Positions 15,708-24,764 of a stretch of 64,000 nucleotides of DNA are shown here, piece after piece. Each line of letters begins with the position of its first letter. The stretch's first letter is position 1. The DNA is taken from NCBI GenBank assembly GCA_964517125.1, contig CAZFBD010000008.1, positions 1-64,000 of the forward strand, written 5' to 3'. This DNA comes from SHLQ01 sp964517125. Lineage in GTDB: Bacteria; Actinomycetota; Acidimicrobiia; Acidimicrobiales; SHLQ01. Under the pieces are notes generated by a model. The model had not been told where the DNA came from. It saw nothing but the letters and a program-made list of their open reading frames with translations, and did not search any database. The position numbers and the translations under genes were made by a program.

Positions 15708-17237
15708 TTACCGATTCAGCCCCGTTGACGACCGTTCCCGGGTGTCGATGGACGCGATCTGTCCGGCATCGAGTTCGAGGACCCGATCGCAGATGTCCAA
15801 CGCCGCAGGACGGTGCGTGACAATGACCGTTGTGACGCCGGCGAGCGCATCCAACGAGCGCAGGACAGCGGCCTCGGAGCGTTCGTCGAGCGCACTCGTC
15901 GGCTCGTCGAGAACAAGAATGTACGGGGCACCAGCAAGGGCCCGAGCGATACACAGCCGCTGGCGTTGGCCACCCGAGAGCCGGCTGCCGCGCTCGCCCA
16001 AATGCGTGTCGTAGCCGTGCGGCATCGAGTCGATCTCGGCATCGAGCGCTGCGGCACGACATGCCTGCACGATCTGCTCGTCGGTGATCTCTGGTCGGAA
16101 GAACCGAACGTTGTCGGCAACCGTTCCGGTGAGGAGCTCGTTGTCCTGTGGCACCAACGCAACCTGGTGCGACCACCAGGCCCGGTTCACCGAGTCCAGC
16201 TCCAGCTCGCCAAGGCGAAGTGCACCGTTCGAGTCGCGCAAGCCCAACAGCAGCTCGACCAGCGTGGACTTTCCAGAACCCGACGGCCCCACGATTCCCA
16301 CCGTTTCTCCCGGCTCGAATGTGAAGTCGATGCCGCGCAACGCGGGTCCATCGTCGTCGTAGGAAAAGGTGAGCCCATCGGACACGATCTCGACCGTGGG
16401 GGAACCATCCTCGGAGCCGGTTGCCGCCGTGGATTCGTGGAAGCCCTGCAGCTCGTCGGCAAGGCTGTCGAGGTACACGCGTGCACCCACGTACTGGGCC
16501 CGCGCGACCTGCAGCGACTGGCCGTACGAAAGCGACCGCAGAAGCAGCAGCAGAACGGCGCCAAGGGTGGCAACGTCCTGGACCCCGGCCTGTCGGCCGA
16601 TCACCAGCAACACGACAAGGCTCAGGTAGGCGATGGACTGGTAGCTCGGGCTGACCGCAGCNNNNNNNNNNNNNNNNNNNNNNNNNNNNNNNNNNNNNNN
16701 NNNNNNNNNNNNNNNNNNNNNNNNNNNNNNNNNNNNNNNNNNNNNNNNNNNNNNNNNNNNNGGCTCGGTGACGAACGCCAGAATCAGCAATGCGGCAAGC
16801 GACACCGTGGCAACCACTCCACGGGCCAGCGCGGTCACCACGGTTGCCGCAGTCTGGGTGTAGTTGGAAAGCAGCTGCTGGACCCGACCGCGGGCCAGGG
16901 TGACCTTGTGCGCCCAAGACGTGTCGAGCCAGGCGACCACAAGTTCTTTGCGCATCCGTACAGCGCTTCGAGCCAGTGCGCGACTGGTCAGCCACGACGA
17001 CACCAGGCTCGAGGCGAACCGGACCAGCACGCAGCCAGCGGCCAACATGAGCGCGGAATCGATGTGAAGCTCGGCGCCTCCGACGAGTGGGATGGCGTCC
17101 GATTCGCCGCCAAGCGACAGGCCAAGGCGGGTGACGAGCACCAGAAAGCCAGCCTCGCTCAGCGTCGAAATGGCGGTCAGAATCACGATCGCAGCCAGGG
17201 ACAACCGCTCCGGGCGAAGGATGTTGATGGGTGTCAT
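15708..17237 (-). CDS. ABC exporter, fused permease and ATPase (assembly gap inside)
   Basis: This is one polypeptide of an N-terminal membrane domain and a C-terminal ATPase. The ATPase has Walker A GIVGPSGSGKSTLVELLLG, Q-loop LVPQDNELLTG, signature GERGSRLSGGQRQRL, Walker B YILVLDEPTSALDE and the H-loop TVIVTHRPAA. The 100-N gap at 16662-16761 falls in the membrane domain. The frame happens to continue, but the readable length (about 475 aa) is below the roughly 580 of typical exporters, so more than 100 bp may be missing. Set among glycosyltransferases and a PglC-like gene, it is a candidate lipid-linked glycan flippase of PglK type. The GT8 gene upstream ends 1 bp before its ATG. Confidence 0.9.
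   Translation of the reverse strand: MTPINILRPERLSLAAIVILTAISTLSEAGFLVLVTRLGLSLGGESDAIPLVGGAELHIDSALMLAAGCVLVRFASSLVSSWLTSRALARSAVRMRKELVVAWLDTSWAHKVTLARGRVQQLLSNYTQTAATVVTALARGVVATVSLAALLILAFVTEXXXXXXXXXXXXXXXXXXXXXXXXXXXXXXXXXXAAVSPSYQSIAYLSLVVLLVIGRQAGVQDVATLGAVLLLLLRSLSYGQSLQVARAQYVGARVYLDSLADELQGFHESTAATGSEDGSPTVEIVSDGLTFSYDDDGPALRGIDFTFEPGETVGIVGPSGSGKSTLVELLLGLRDSNGALRLGELELDSVNRAWWSHQVALVPQDNELLTGTVADNVRFFRPEITDEQIVQACRAAALDAEIDSMPHGYDTHLGERGSRLSGGQRQRLCIARALAGAPYILVLDEPTSALDERSEAAVLRSLDALAGVTTVIVTHRPAALDICDRVLELDAGQIASIDTRERSSTGLNR
16662..16761. other. Assembly gap (100 N) in ABC exporter membrane domain
   Basis: One hundred undetermined bases. The flanks are not duplicates of each other, so real sequence is missing here. 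The true length is unknown. Confidence 0.98.
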
Positions 17238-17238
17238 G

Positions 17239-18162
17239 TCAGCGACCCTTGACGAGCGCGCTCGCAGCTCGTCGAGTCCGCCACCGAAGCTCGTCGGCCA
17301 GGGTTCGCTCCCGCAGGTCGGTCACGGTGGTGAACGGGGTATCGGTGGCAACGTCGAGCCACTCCTGCCGCCACGGGTGGGTGCAGCCGCGGTGCCACGG
17401 CTTCGGGCGCGTCTGGAAGTGCACGATGGCCGGATCGGTCCGGGCGGTGTCGACTTCGGCGCCGCTGAAGAACAGGTGCGCTCCATGTTGGTTGTCGAGC
17501 ATGGGCGTCTGCTGATTCCAGGTGGGTGGCAGCCGCAGCCAGCCACCGGACGTGGCGACGTTGAGCGCCTCCTGATCGGCACCCTTTCCACAGTGCGGTG
17601 AGCGGAGGTAGGCGAGCGCCCGTTCCGACACCTCGTGCTCACGCCACTTCGCCAGGTCCACCAGGAGGAGGCCCGCGTTGAAGAACGGAGCGCGTGGGTC
17701 GAGGCCCAGCTCCTGCCAATCGTCGACCGCTCCGCGAGTGCCGGCATATGGATAGTTGACCGACTGCACCGCAGCGATCGCCGAGCCCTGCATGTCGAGA
17801 TCCCACAGGCTGCTCAGGTCCTTGCGGATCAACATGTCGACATCGAGGTACAGGGCGCGCTCGACCGACGGGCCGAGTGCCTCCGCCAGCTGAAGGCGAA
17901 AGTAGGTGGAGTCCGGAAGGTGCGATGCCGTCGTGGCGCCGGGCACGAAATCGCTCACGTCATGCCACGAGAGTGTGCGGTCGCCCGTTGGGAGCGCGCC
18001 AACAATTCCGTCGATCGCGTCGATCGACAGCCCGTTGTGCAGCACGGTGATTGCCACGTTTGCCCCGCCGTTCAGCAGGAGCGAACGCAACGTGACCGCG
18101 GTGGGCATCGCGAAGTTCTCGTCGGTTGCGACGACGACGGCTCGGCGCTCGGTGGAGGTCAT
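17239..18162 (-). CDS. Glycosyltransferase family 8 protein
   Basis: This 307-aa protein has the GT8 (LgtC/GspA-like) plan. The N-terminal nucleotide-sugar segment is VVVATDENFAMPTAVTLRSLL. The metal-binding DxD is in ALYLDVDMLIRKDLSSLW (about residues 103-120). The family block FFNAGLLLVDLAKWRE follows, then GADQEALNV, and the late VHFQTRPKPWHRGC segment with histidine. It is a retaining transferase, probably adding hexose or hexosamine to the lipid-linked chain. Its ATG overlaps the stop of the upstream pyruvyl-transferase-like gene by 4 bp. Confidence 0.9.
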   Translation of the reverse strand: MTSTERRAVVVATDENFAMPTAVTLRSLLLNGGANVAITVLHNGLSIDAIDGIVGALPTGDRTLSWHDVSDFVPGATTASHLPDSTYFRLQLAEALGPSVERALYLDVDMLIRKDLSSLWDLDMQGSAIAAVQSVNYPYAGTRGAVDDWQELGLDPRAPFFNAGLLLVDLAKWREHEVSERALAYLRSPHCGKGADQEALNVATSGGWLRLPPTWNQQTPMLDNQHGAHLFFSGAEVDTARTDPAIVHFQTRPKPWHRGCTHPWRQEWLDVATDTPFTTVTDLRERTLADELRWRTRRAASALVKGR

Positions 18163-19070
18163 GCGGCCGCGTGGACGGCGCCCACCGACGGCAGTGCGCC
18201 CACGGTCTGCAGACCTTCGCGGATCATGCGAATGCGCCGGGCCTTCGCGGACTCGATGTCCTTGGCGAAGCCATCCCAGTTCCGGTCACGCATCGCCGAC
18301 AACCAGTGGGACCGACGCCGAACCCGGTTCGCAGCGGTCTCCGTGCGCAGTTCATGGGGAAACGAGATGACCTCGGCCAGGCCCTGAATCGGGCTGAGGC
18401 GGCTGTCGGTCATGTCGCCCACGAACACCACGGGAATACCCATGGCAACACACGGCAGCGCGCAGTGCAGTCTGGTCGTGACTACGAGCCGGGCGTTCAG
18501 GCGGTATTCCTCGAGCAGGTCGCGGGCGAGCGTTCGCTTGGCGTCCTGTGACCACCATTGCGCTCCCTGATGGGTGACCCGAACAGAGTCCGGTCCACGC
18601 AGGTGCTCGGGGAGCGGGACACCGGTGGTGTCCACCAGGTAGACGCGCCCCCCGTCGGTGGGTTCCACGTCACGCTTGGGGAACGTGGTGGTCATGCAGC
18701 CCGACACGAATGCGTCGATTCCGGCTCCGGTCAGGAGGTCGACGGTACGGGCGTCCCGACATCCAATGGGGCCGCTGTCACGCATGGACGACCGCACATC
18801 GTCGCGATGAAGGATGTGGCGAACGTGCTCACTCAGGTGGAACCCGAGCCACACCGGCCGGATCTGCGAGGCATGCGGAAACGTCCGTTCGTCCTTGGTG
18901 AACCATCCCTGCATCACCAGGGCGAATGGGTCGCCGGACCAGCCGGACAACTCGTCACGATCGACGAATCCGTCGATGCGCGGCAGGTGCTGGGCAATGG
19001 CGAGTGTCTGGATCTCGTCGCCGATGTTCCAGGAGCGTGCGTACTCCATGAGGCGGATCGGGATGGTCAT
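18159..19070 (-). CDS. Polysaccharide pyruvyl transferase family protein
   Basis: This 303-aa protein shows the pattern of the polysaccharide pyruvyltransferase fold (CsaB-like): WNIGDEIQTLAIAQHLP near the N terminus, the middle GPIGCRDARTVDLLTGAGIDAFVSGCMT, and a late nucleotide-binding stretch TTRLHCALPCVAMGIPVVFVG. Members add ketal pyruvate to sugars or act as related transferases. The ATG at 19070 (MTIPIRLMEYARS) is taken; the longer upstream frame is not family-like. It lies 14 bp downstream of a GT2 gene in a tight run of transferases. Confidence 0.85.
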   Translation of the reverse strand: MTIPIRLMEYARSWNIGDEIQTLAIAQHLPRIDGFVDRDELSGWSGDPFALVMQGWFTKDERTFPHASQIRPVWLGFHLSEHVRHILHRDDVRSSMRDSGPIGCRDARTVDLLTGAGIDAFVSGCMTTTFPKRDVEPTDGGRVYLVDTTGVPLPEHLRGPDSVRVTHQGAQWWSQDAKRTLARDLLEEYRLNARLVVTTRLHCALPCVAMGIPVVFVGDMTDSRLSPIQGLAEVISFPHELRTETAANRVRRRSHWLSAMRDRNWDGFAKDIESAKARRIRMIREGLQTVGALPSVGAVHAAA

Positions 19071-19084
19071 GGCAGGCGGGCCTT

Positions 19085-19984
19085 TCACGGCGTATGGCGG
19101 GTCTGAAAACGAGGGGTTGTCGTCCACGAATCGGCGAGTGCCTGCAGGTTGGTTTGCAGGTGCCAGAGCGCCAGACGGGGCGACCGTGGAAGGTTGACGA
19201 GCGGTTTGGCGAGGAGACGAACGACGATCATCGACGTCATTGCCGCCCATGCCCGGTCCCGGCGCAGGACCCGAAGCAGGTTCCGATGCCGGTAGTAGTG
19301 ACGCCACGATTCCGGCGCGAGCGTTCGGGAGATGTTCCGGGTGTTCGGCGCTGCGATCTTGCAGAAGACCTCGCCGGCCACACGAACAGCGAACCCGGCA
19401 CGCGCAAGGCGGCGACCGAGCTCGAGGTCGTCGAACCCCCAGAACAGCGAGGCGTCGAAGGCATCGGCGCGCCGAAGCGCGCCCACCCGGTAGAGCGGCA
19501 GCCAACCGCCGTGCAGATGGTCGGCTTCCTCCGTTGCGATCGGGCCGCTGGGTCGGGGAGCGATGATGCCCGTGCGAAGGTCGAGCTGACCGCCACGGAG
19601 GCCGATGCCCGCGACATGCGGCTCGGCGAACGCCGACTCGGCGGCTTCCAGAAGTTCCTCCACGACGGTGGGGGAGGGGGGCGGGTCGTCGTCGTCCAGA
19701 ATCAGCACGAGATCGTCGTCGTCGGCGACCGCGTCGATCCGGTCGAAGGCCAGGCCGTATCCGCCAGCGGGACCCAGGTTCTCACCCGGATCGATCAGAT
19801 CGATGGGAATCCGACTGGACAGTCGGTGCGAGCGAACCAACTCGTTGAGAGCGGGGTCGCTGCCGTTGTCCACGATGACGAGCGCGTCGATACAGCGGCT
19901 CTGTGCATCCAGGACGTCGAGCGACTTCTGGAGGTCGTCGGCCCGTTCGTAGGTGCACATCGCACCGATGACGGCGCGGCTCAC
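19085..19984 (-). CDS. Glycosyltransferase family 2 protein
   Basis: This 299-aa inverting GT-A enzyme has GAMCTYERADDLQKSLD at the N terminus, IDALVIVDNGSD, and GENLGPAGGYGLAF. An unusually acidic DxD region (DDDDLVLILDDDDPP, about residues 90-104) and the catalytic FWGFDDLELGRRLARAG follow. This layout resembles GlfT1-like rhamnosyl or galactofuranosyl transferases, but the sugar cannot be assigned. A C-terminal amphipathic region with HYYRHRNLLRVL suggests membrane association. Its start overlaps the stop of the preceding GT2 by 4 bp. Confidence 0.9.
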   Translation of the reverse strand: MSRAVIGAMCTYERADDLQKSLDVLDAQSRCIDALVIVDNGSDPALNELVRSHRLSSRIPIDLIDPGENLGPAGGYGLAFDRIDAVADDDDLVLILDDDDPPPSPTVVEELLEAAESAFAEPHVAGIGLRGGQLDLRTGIIAPRPSGPIATEEADHLHGGWLPLYRVGALRRADAFDASLFWGFDDLELGRRLARAGFAVRVAGEVFCKIAAPNTRNISRTLAPESWRHYYRHRNLLRVLRRDRAWAAMTSMIVVRLLAKPLVNLPRSPRLALWHLQTNLQALADSWTTTPRFQTRHTP

Positions 19985-20844
19985 AGGACCACGAACCTTG
20001 CGTCGAGAGAACCACGAAGCTGCCCGAGCCGGTTGCCGGCGACCCAGGCAAGTGGACCGCGGCGCTCAGCCGAGCGCAGATCTGGCAGGTGCACAATGAG
20101 CCACGCCCACGAGCGAAGACCCTCGAAGAGGGCCGGACGCTTGCCGGTCTCTTCGAACAACCGTCGGGCAATCGCCGGGCGACTTCGGCCGTAGGCGAAG
20201 CCCTGGGACCACAACGCCGACGCATCGGTTCGGTACCGGTAGCTGATGGACGCGTCAGGAAGCCAGGCGATTTCGCACCCGTGCAGCGATGCACGAAGCG
20301 ACCACTCCATGTCTTCCAGGCTGGGAAGCTGCTCGTCGAGCGGGCCGATCGTCTCCCACGCCGAACGGCGGACACCCATGTTGCCCCCGGCCGCGACCGG
20401 GAACAGGTTGTAGAACATCGGCCGGCGTGCCGGGCCGCGACTCGCAACAAGTGCGGCGTCGTTCAGGGTCTCGACGTCCAGGGAACCGGTGGTCACCGGA
20501 TGGTCGTCGAGCCCGGTCGACATCTGCTCCACCCACGTGTCGGCAACGACATCGTCGGCATCGCAGAACAGGAAACGGTCGGAACGCGCCAACCGAACGC
20601 CCGCGTTGCGGGCGTAGGCCACACCCTGGCCCTCGGTTGCCGACGCAACCACGATTCGATCGTTGTCTTCCGACGCCAATCGGACCAGGTCCAGCGTGGC
20701 GTCGGACGAATTGTTGTCGACGAGAATGAGCTCGGCGTCGGCCGCGTCCAGCTGCGGCACCAACCGGTCCAGCTGATCGGGAAGCGTGTCGGCCACGTTG
20801 TAGCACGGCATCACGACGGAGCATCGGGGAGCGGTGGTGGTCAT
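19981..20844 (-). CDS. Glycosyltransferase family 2 protein
   Basis: This 287-aa GT-A enzyme has CSVVMPCYNVADTLPDQLD, ELILVDNNSSD, AYARNAGVRLARSDRFLFCD with the metal site CDADDVV, and the acceptor-side acid in LPSLEDMEWSLRASLHG. It ends without membrane segments. It is clearly paralogous to the next gene upstream (20841-21704): same length, same AYARNA and FCDADDVV blocks. The ATG at 20844 is used because it overlaps that gene's stop by 4 bp; the longer frame upstream is antisense noise. Confidence 0.9.
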   Translation of the reverse strand: MTTTAPRCSVVMPCYNVADTLPDQLDRLVPQLDAADAELILVDNNSSDATLDLVRLASEDNDRIVVASATEGQGVAYARNAGVRLARSDRFLFCDADDVVADTWVEQMSTGLDDHPVTTGSLDVETLNDAALVASRGPARRPMFYNLFPVAAGGNMGVRRSAWETIGPLDEQLPSLEDMEWSLRASLHGCEIAWLPDASISYRYRTDASALWSQGFAYGRSRPAIARRLFEETGKRPALFEGLRSWAWLIVHLPDLRSAERRGPLAWVAGNRLGQLRGSLDARFVVL

Positions 20845-21704
20845 TGTCCGGCACCTGCGGCGACAACGCGGGAGCGTCCCTCCACCGAACCAATTCGTGT
20901 GCCTGCAACGTGCAGCCAATGTGCACGCCCGGACCGCGACAACGTCCGTGGCGCGGCTGCAAGGAGCCAGGACCAGCTCTTGATCCGCTGTGCAGTGGAG
21001 CGCTGGCTTGATGCCTGCACCCGGCTGCGAAGCAGGGGAATCTGCCGGCCCCAGGAACGGCTCTGTACAAAGATCTCGCGGTTGGTGGTCCGCATCCGAT
21101 AGTGCACGACGGCATCGGCGCAGTGGCGGGCGGCAACACCGGCTCGCCACAGGCGCATGCTCAATTCCGCATCCTCGACTCGTTCGAACACGCTGTCGAA
21201 CCCGGTCATGGACTCGAAGAGCCGGCGATCGATGCCCATGTTGCACGAACTGACGATTGGGAACGTGCCTTCGAACATCGCGGGCTCATCGGGAGCCAGG
21301 AGCCGGCCACGGGCATGGGCGAGCCATGCCGGGTTCAGCCGTTCGTACTCCAACGGGCCGCCAACGAAGTCGTGGTCTGCCAGTGCGTGCGTCATCGCAG
21401 CAACCCAGCCGGGTCCGACCACGTCATCGGCGTCGCAGAAGGCGAGGGCCGAATGGGTGGCGTGATGGACTGCGGCATTGCGTGCGTACGCGGCACCAGC
21501 CTCGTCGTTGACCTGAACGCGACGGACCGGCACGGCGGCATCCTCGAAACGGGCCACGCACCCGACGGTGTCATCGGTCGATCGGTTGTCGGCCACGATG
21601 ATTTCGCCGCCGACAGGCCACGCCTGCGACGTGAGGGCTTCCAACTGGTCGCCGAGCGTGTCGGCGGCGTTGTACGACGCGATGATGACGGAGATCGGTC
21701 TCAC
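20841..21704 (-). CDS. Glycosyltransferase family 2 protein (tandem paralogue)
   Basis: This 287-aa GT-A enzyme has ISVIIASYNAADTLGDQLEAL, EIIVADNRSTDDT, AYARNAAVHHATHSALAFCD with CDADDVV, and FERVEDAELSMRLWRAG as the catalytic-base region. It forms a tandem pair with the following gene, probably by duplication and divergence, so the two may add successive sugars. Its ATG overlaps the stop of the upstream GT4-like gene by 4 bp. Confidence 0.9.
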   Translation of the reverse strand: MRPISVIIASYNAADTLGDQLEALTSQAWPVGGEIIVADNRSTDDTVGCVARFEDAAVPVRRVQVNDEAGAAYARNAAVHHATHSALAFCDADDVVGPGWVAAMTHALADHDFVGGPLEYERLNPAWLAHARGRLLAPDEPAMFEGTFPIVSSCNMGIDRRLFESMTGFDSVFERVEDAELSMRLWRAGVAARHCADAVVHYRMRTTNREIFVQSRSWGRQIPLLRSRVQASSQRSTAQRIKSWSWLLAAAPRTLSRSGRAHWLHVAGTRIGSVEGRSRVVAAGAGQ

Positions 21705-22861
21705 AGCTGGACGGTTCCCTCAACGGACTGTGCAAGCCGGATGAACGTGTTGACCACATGGTCGGGCTCCACCTCGGGCCGGTCGGCGTGCGCACGGGCA
21801 GCGCTCTCCAGTTCGGCGTAGCGGCTTGGGTTCGACCAGATCGAGCTCACGGCGTCCCGCCATGCCGACGGGCCGGCCTCCAGCGGAATGCAGACCCCGC
21901 CGGGACCCACGGCCTCGATCAGTCCGGGCTGCGCAGTTGCGATCACCGGAATGCCGTTCACCTGTGCCTCGAGTACGGTGCGCGGCCGGTTGTCGATGCG
22001 ATGCGGAGCGAGCAGCAGGCCCACATCGCGGAAGATCTCCGAGGGGGCCGATCGACGAGACCGGAACGACACGTTCGGATGGTGAGCGAGCAGGTCGCCG
22101 ATGAACGTGCGCTCCTTGGCGTCGAGGTCCCACGACTCCTGCAAGACGAACGGAACCGTCGGAAAGGTTCGGGCCAGGTCGGCGATGCGCCCGACTCCGT
22201 GGCTTTCCTTCGGGTTCACCAGCAGCACCGAGTTCCGGCTGGTCTGGCACCGCGCCGACGACAGGTCGACGACCGACGGAACGAAGTGTGCGCGGACGCC
22301 GTGCACGGCTGCGCCATCCACCAACGTTCGGCTGTTGCCGAGAACGAGGTCATGATGGCCATTGTTCGGCTCCAAATGTCGAAGCGCTGTCTCCTCACGC
22401 AAGTACAGGGCGGTTGGCACACCGAGCACGGCGCAGGTCTCTCGGATGGCTCGCCACGACGGTCGAGAAATACTCGATGCCACGACAAGGTCGGGCTGAA
22501 AGGTCAGTGCCAGATCCGGGAAGGCGTTCTCCGGCGCATGCGTGACCTGAAGGTCGCCCCGTTCGGTGTGGATTTCCCGCGTCCGGCGGCCGGGAATGGA
22601 ACGCAGCCACCGTGTGGAGGGCTCAAGCAGCGGCGTCCCCCGAAACCGGACCGAGGCATCCCACAACTGCTCGTGGAGAAAGCGCGTGACCTGATGCCCC
22701 GAACTGTCGTCGACGAGCATCATGGTTTCCAGGCCACGGGCGCGCAGCGCCGCGTCCAACTCGCGTTGGCTACGACCGGACCCACCCGTGGTGGTGGACG
22801 AAACAAAGAGGATTCTTGGACCAGCGCCGCCACGCTTCGAGGACGAATGGTTCATCCCCAA
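21701..22861 (-). CDS. Glycosyltransferase, GT-B fold (GT4/GT1-like)
   Basis: This 386-aa GT-B protein has a glycine-rich N-terminal motif ILFVSSTTTGGSGRSQREL and the hinge region HFVPSVVDLSSA. The C-terminal donor-binding domain carries LLLAPHRIDNRPRTVLEAQVNGIPVIAT followed by GLIEAVGPGGVCIP. The usual E-x7-E donor motif appears here as NRPRTVLEAQ, so the first glutamate is not evident. It is the first of six closely coupled transferase genes read leftward (22861 to 17239), followed by the exporter. Confidence 0.85.
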   Translation of the reverse strand: MGMNHSSSKRGGAGPRILFVSSTTTGGSGRSQRELDAALRARGLETMMLVDDSSGHQVTRFLHEQLWDASVRFRGTPLLEPSTRWLRSIPGRRTREIHTERGDLQVTHAPENAFPDLALTFQPDLVVASSISRPSWRAIRETCAVLGVPTALYLREETALRHLEPNNGHHDLVLGNSRTLVDGAAVHGVRAHFVPSVVDLSSARCQTSRNSVLLVNPKESHGVGRIADLARTFPTVPFVLQESWDLDAKERTFIGDLLAHHPNVSFRSRRSAPSEIFRDVGLLLAPHRIDNRPRTVLEAQVNGIPVIATAQPGLIEAVGPGGVCIPLEAGPSAWRDAVSSIWSNPSRYAELESAARAHADRPEVEPDHVVNTFIRLAQSVEGTVQL

Positions 22862-22915
22862 CCGGGTCGGCAGAACCAGTCCGTTCTTGAACCCTTTGGC
22901 CCATGGAGCGGCGGA

Positions 22916-23857
22916 TCAGAAGAGTTCGATGTCTCCCGGGGCCCACGCCATGTCGGACGCCTCGGGGGAGAAGACCGAAACCTCCCGCATGGTCAGATTC
23001 GGGCCGACGCGGTTCGTCGCAACCGTTCCGGCGGTGGTGGCGGCCCCGATGAGGTGATGTGCATCGGACTGACGCATGGCCGATTGGAGCACGCTTCGTT
23101 CCGTCTCCTCGTCGACCTGGCCGATCTGCTCGGCGACCAGCAGCTCACGCGCCTGGCCCCGTTCCCGGACTCGCACGATGGCTCCGGCCGTGCCCGACAT
23201 GGGAAGCGCCCGATACGTGACCGGACCCTGCGCATATCGCCACAGCAGAGTTTGCAGGTCATGGTCGGTGCGCCAGCGGCGACCGGTGCGCTCCGTGATG
23301 ACAGGGAGCGTCCCGAGAAAGGTCTCGGGGTCCATCCCCAGATCGGGAGTCTCCACACTGGGCTTGGTGGCAGCAACCCTGCTCCGCGCGATTCGGGCGA
23401 GCGCCATTGGTGACGAGACCCGAATACCGAAGTCCACCCGGCCCGCCTCGTGCCAGCCCAGCTTCAGGTACCCGGGGCGACTCTTGGCGTTGGGTGTGTT
23501 GAAGATGAACGACACGCCCTGCGCCCGAAGTCGTTCCAGGCCGTATTCGGTCAGCTTGCGAAAGAGGCCTCGGCCCTGCGCGTCGGGACGGGTTGCGGTA
23601 TCCACCGCCCGAGCCGCCCGAATCGAGCCCTCATGGCACCGAAACCGCCACTGCATCAGTGGACGGACCGCCAGAATCCCGGACGCATCCTCGGCGACGA
23701 GCACGAGCGACGGCCCAAAGGCGTTCTGATTGTGCTTCCAGAGGAACAACTGCCGGTCCCATTCCGGGTCCGACCATCCCAAGGCAGCCGAACACACCTC
23801 GAGGATCTGGGCAATGTCGCCAGAGCCAGCTTCGCGGATGATGACGTCCTCGTTCAC
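22916..23857 (-). CDS. GNAT family N-acetyltransferase
   Basis: This 313-aa protein has an N-terminal GNAT domain: VIIREAGSGDIAQILEVCSAAL, RAVDTATRPDAQGRGLFRKL (the acetyl-CoA pyrophosphate loop QGRG), and NTPNAKSRPGYLKLGW. A second, less defined half of about 150 residues follows. The layout resembles two-domain GNAT enzymes that acylate sugars or lipid-linked intermediates, but the substrate is unknown. It lies 54 bp upstream of the GT4-like gene on the same strand and may lead the transferase operon. It is divergent from the deacetylase gene. Confidence 0.85.
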   Translation of the reverse strand: MNEDVIIREAGSGDIAQILEVCSAALGWSDPEWDRQLFLWKHNQNAFGPSLVLVAEDASGILAVRPLMQWRFRCHEGSIRAARAVDTATRPDAQGRGLFRKLTEYGLERLRAQGVSFIFNTPNAKSRPGYLKLGWHEAGRVDFGIRVSSPMALARIARSRVAATKPSVETPDLGMDPETFLGTLPVITERTGRRWRTDHDLQTLLWRYAQGPVTYRALPMSGTAGAIVRVRERGQARELLVAEQIGQVDEETERSVLQSAMRQSDAHHLIGAATTAGTVATNRVGPNLTMREVSVFSPEASDMAWAPGDIELF

Positions 23858-23927
23858 GGCCCCGATCGTATCCCTGGTGCCTGGGCAGGATGCCTCATGT
23901 CATTCGTCACGCTGCCGATTGGGCCAT

Positions 23928-24764
23928 GTGACTGTGCACTCCCTTCATGGAAACGATGCCGGAGCGACGCGACGGGCCGCCAAACGCCTTGCGCTCACCG
24001 TGGACGCCGCCTTGCCCCGTGCCGATGGTGTTGTGATCCTGGGCTACCACCGAGTCGGCCGCCGAACACTGAGTCCCGTCGACATGGATCGGGAGCTGTT
24101 CCGCGACCAGATGGACTACCTGGCAGACGGCGGGTCGGTCATCGACCTGGACTCGGCTGTGGACCTGCTGTCCGACCCCGATGGAGCCCACGGCTCCAAG
24201 GTGCTCACCTTCGACGACGGCACCGCCGACTTCGTCGACGAAGTGCTGCCGGTCCTGGTCGACAATCAGCTCCCCGCCACCGTGTACGTGGCCACCGCCC
24301 ACATCGATCACCAGCGAGAGTTTCCCGGAGGAGCCAAGCCGCTCACCTGGGACGGACTGCGAGAGTGCGTGTCGACCGGGCTCGTAACGGTTGGCTCCCA
24401 CACCCACACGCACGCACTTCTGGATCGCATCGATCAGCCGAGCGCGGAACTCGAACTCGACACGTCGAACTCACGAATCCGCGAAGAGATCGGTATCGCA
24501 CCGCTGCACTTCGCCTACCCCAAAGCACTCGCCGCCAACGCCGAGAGCGAAGAGGCGGTTCGGGCCCGATTCCACTCGGCCGCCCTCGCCGGTACCCGAG
24601 CCAACCAGCCCGGACGCACCGACCCATGGCGCCTGCAACGTTCGCCGATCCAGAACGTGGACATGTGGGACGGCTTCATCCGCAAGGTTGAAGGTGGCAT
24701 GCGAGCCGAAGACGGTCTCCGCCGAGTTCTCAACACCGTTCGCTACCGAGGTCTGGCCGCATGA
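23928..24764 (+). CDS. Polysaccharide deacetylase family protein (NodB-like)
   Basis: This 278-aa carbohydrate esterase 4-like protein has VVILGYHRVG, the first metal/catalytic block VLTFDDGTADFVDEVLPVL (TFDDG), VGSHTHTHALLDRI carrying the metal histidines (SHxxxH), and the later LHFAYPKA segment. It removes N-acetyl groups from glycan amino sugars. There is no signal peptide, so it would act in the cytoplasm or on lipid-linked precursors. I start at the GTG at 23928; a second GTG at 23934 is possible. It overlaps the next glycosyltransferase by 4 bp (ATGA at 24761). Confidence 0.88.
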   Translation: MTVHSLHGNDAGATRRAAKRLALTVDAALPRADGVVILGYHRVGRRTLSPVDMDRELFRDQMDYLADGGSVIDLDSAVDLLSDPDGAHGSKVLTFDDGTADFVDEVLPVLVDNQLPATVYVATAHIDHQREFPGGAKPLTWDGLRECVSTGLVTVGSHTHTHALLDRIDQPSAELELDTSNSRIREEIGIAPLHFAYPKALAANAESEEAVRARFHSAALAGTRANQPGRTDPWRLQRSPIQNVDMWDGFIRKVEGGMRAEDGLRRVLNTVRYRGLAA

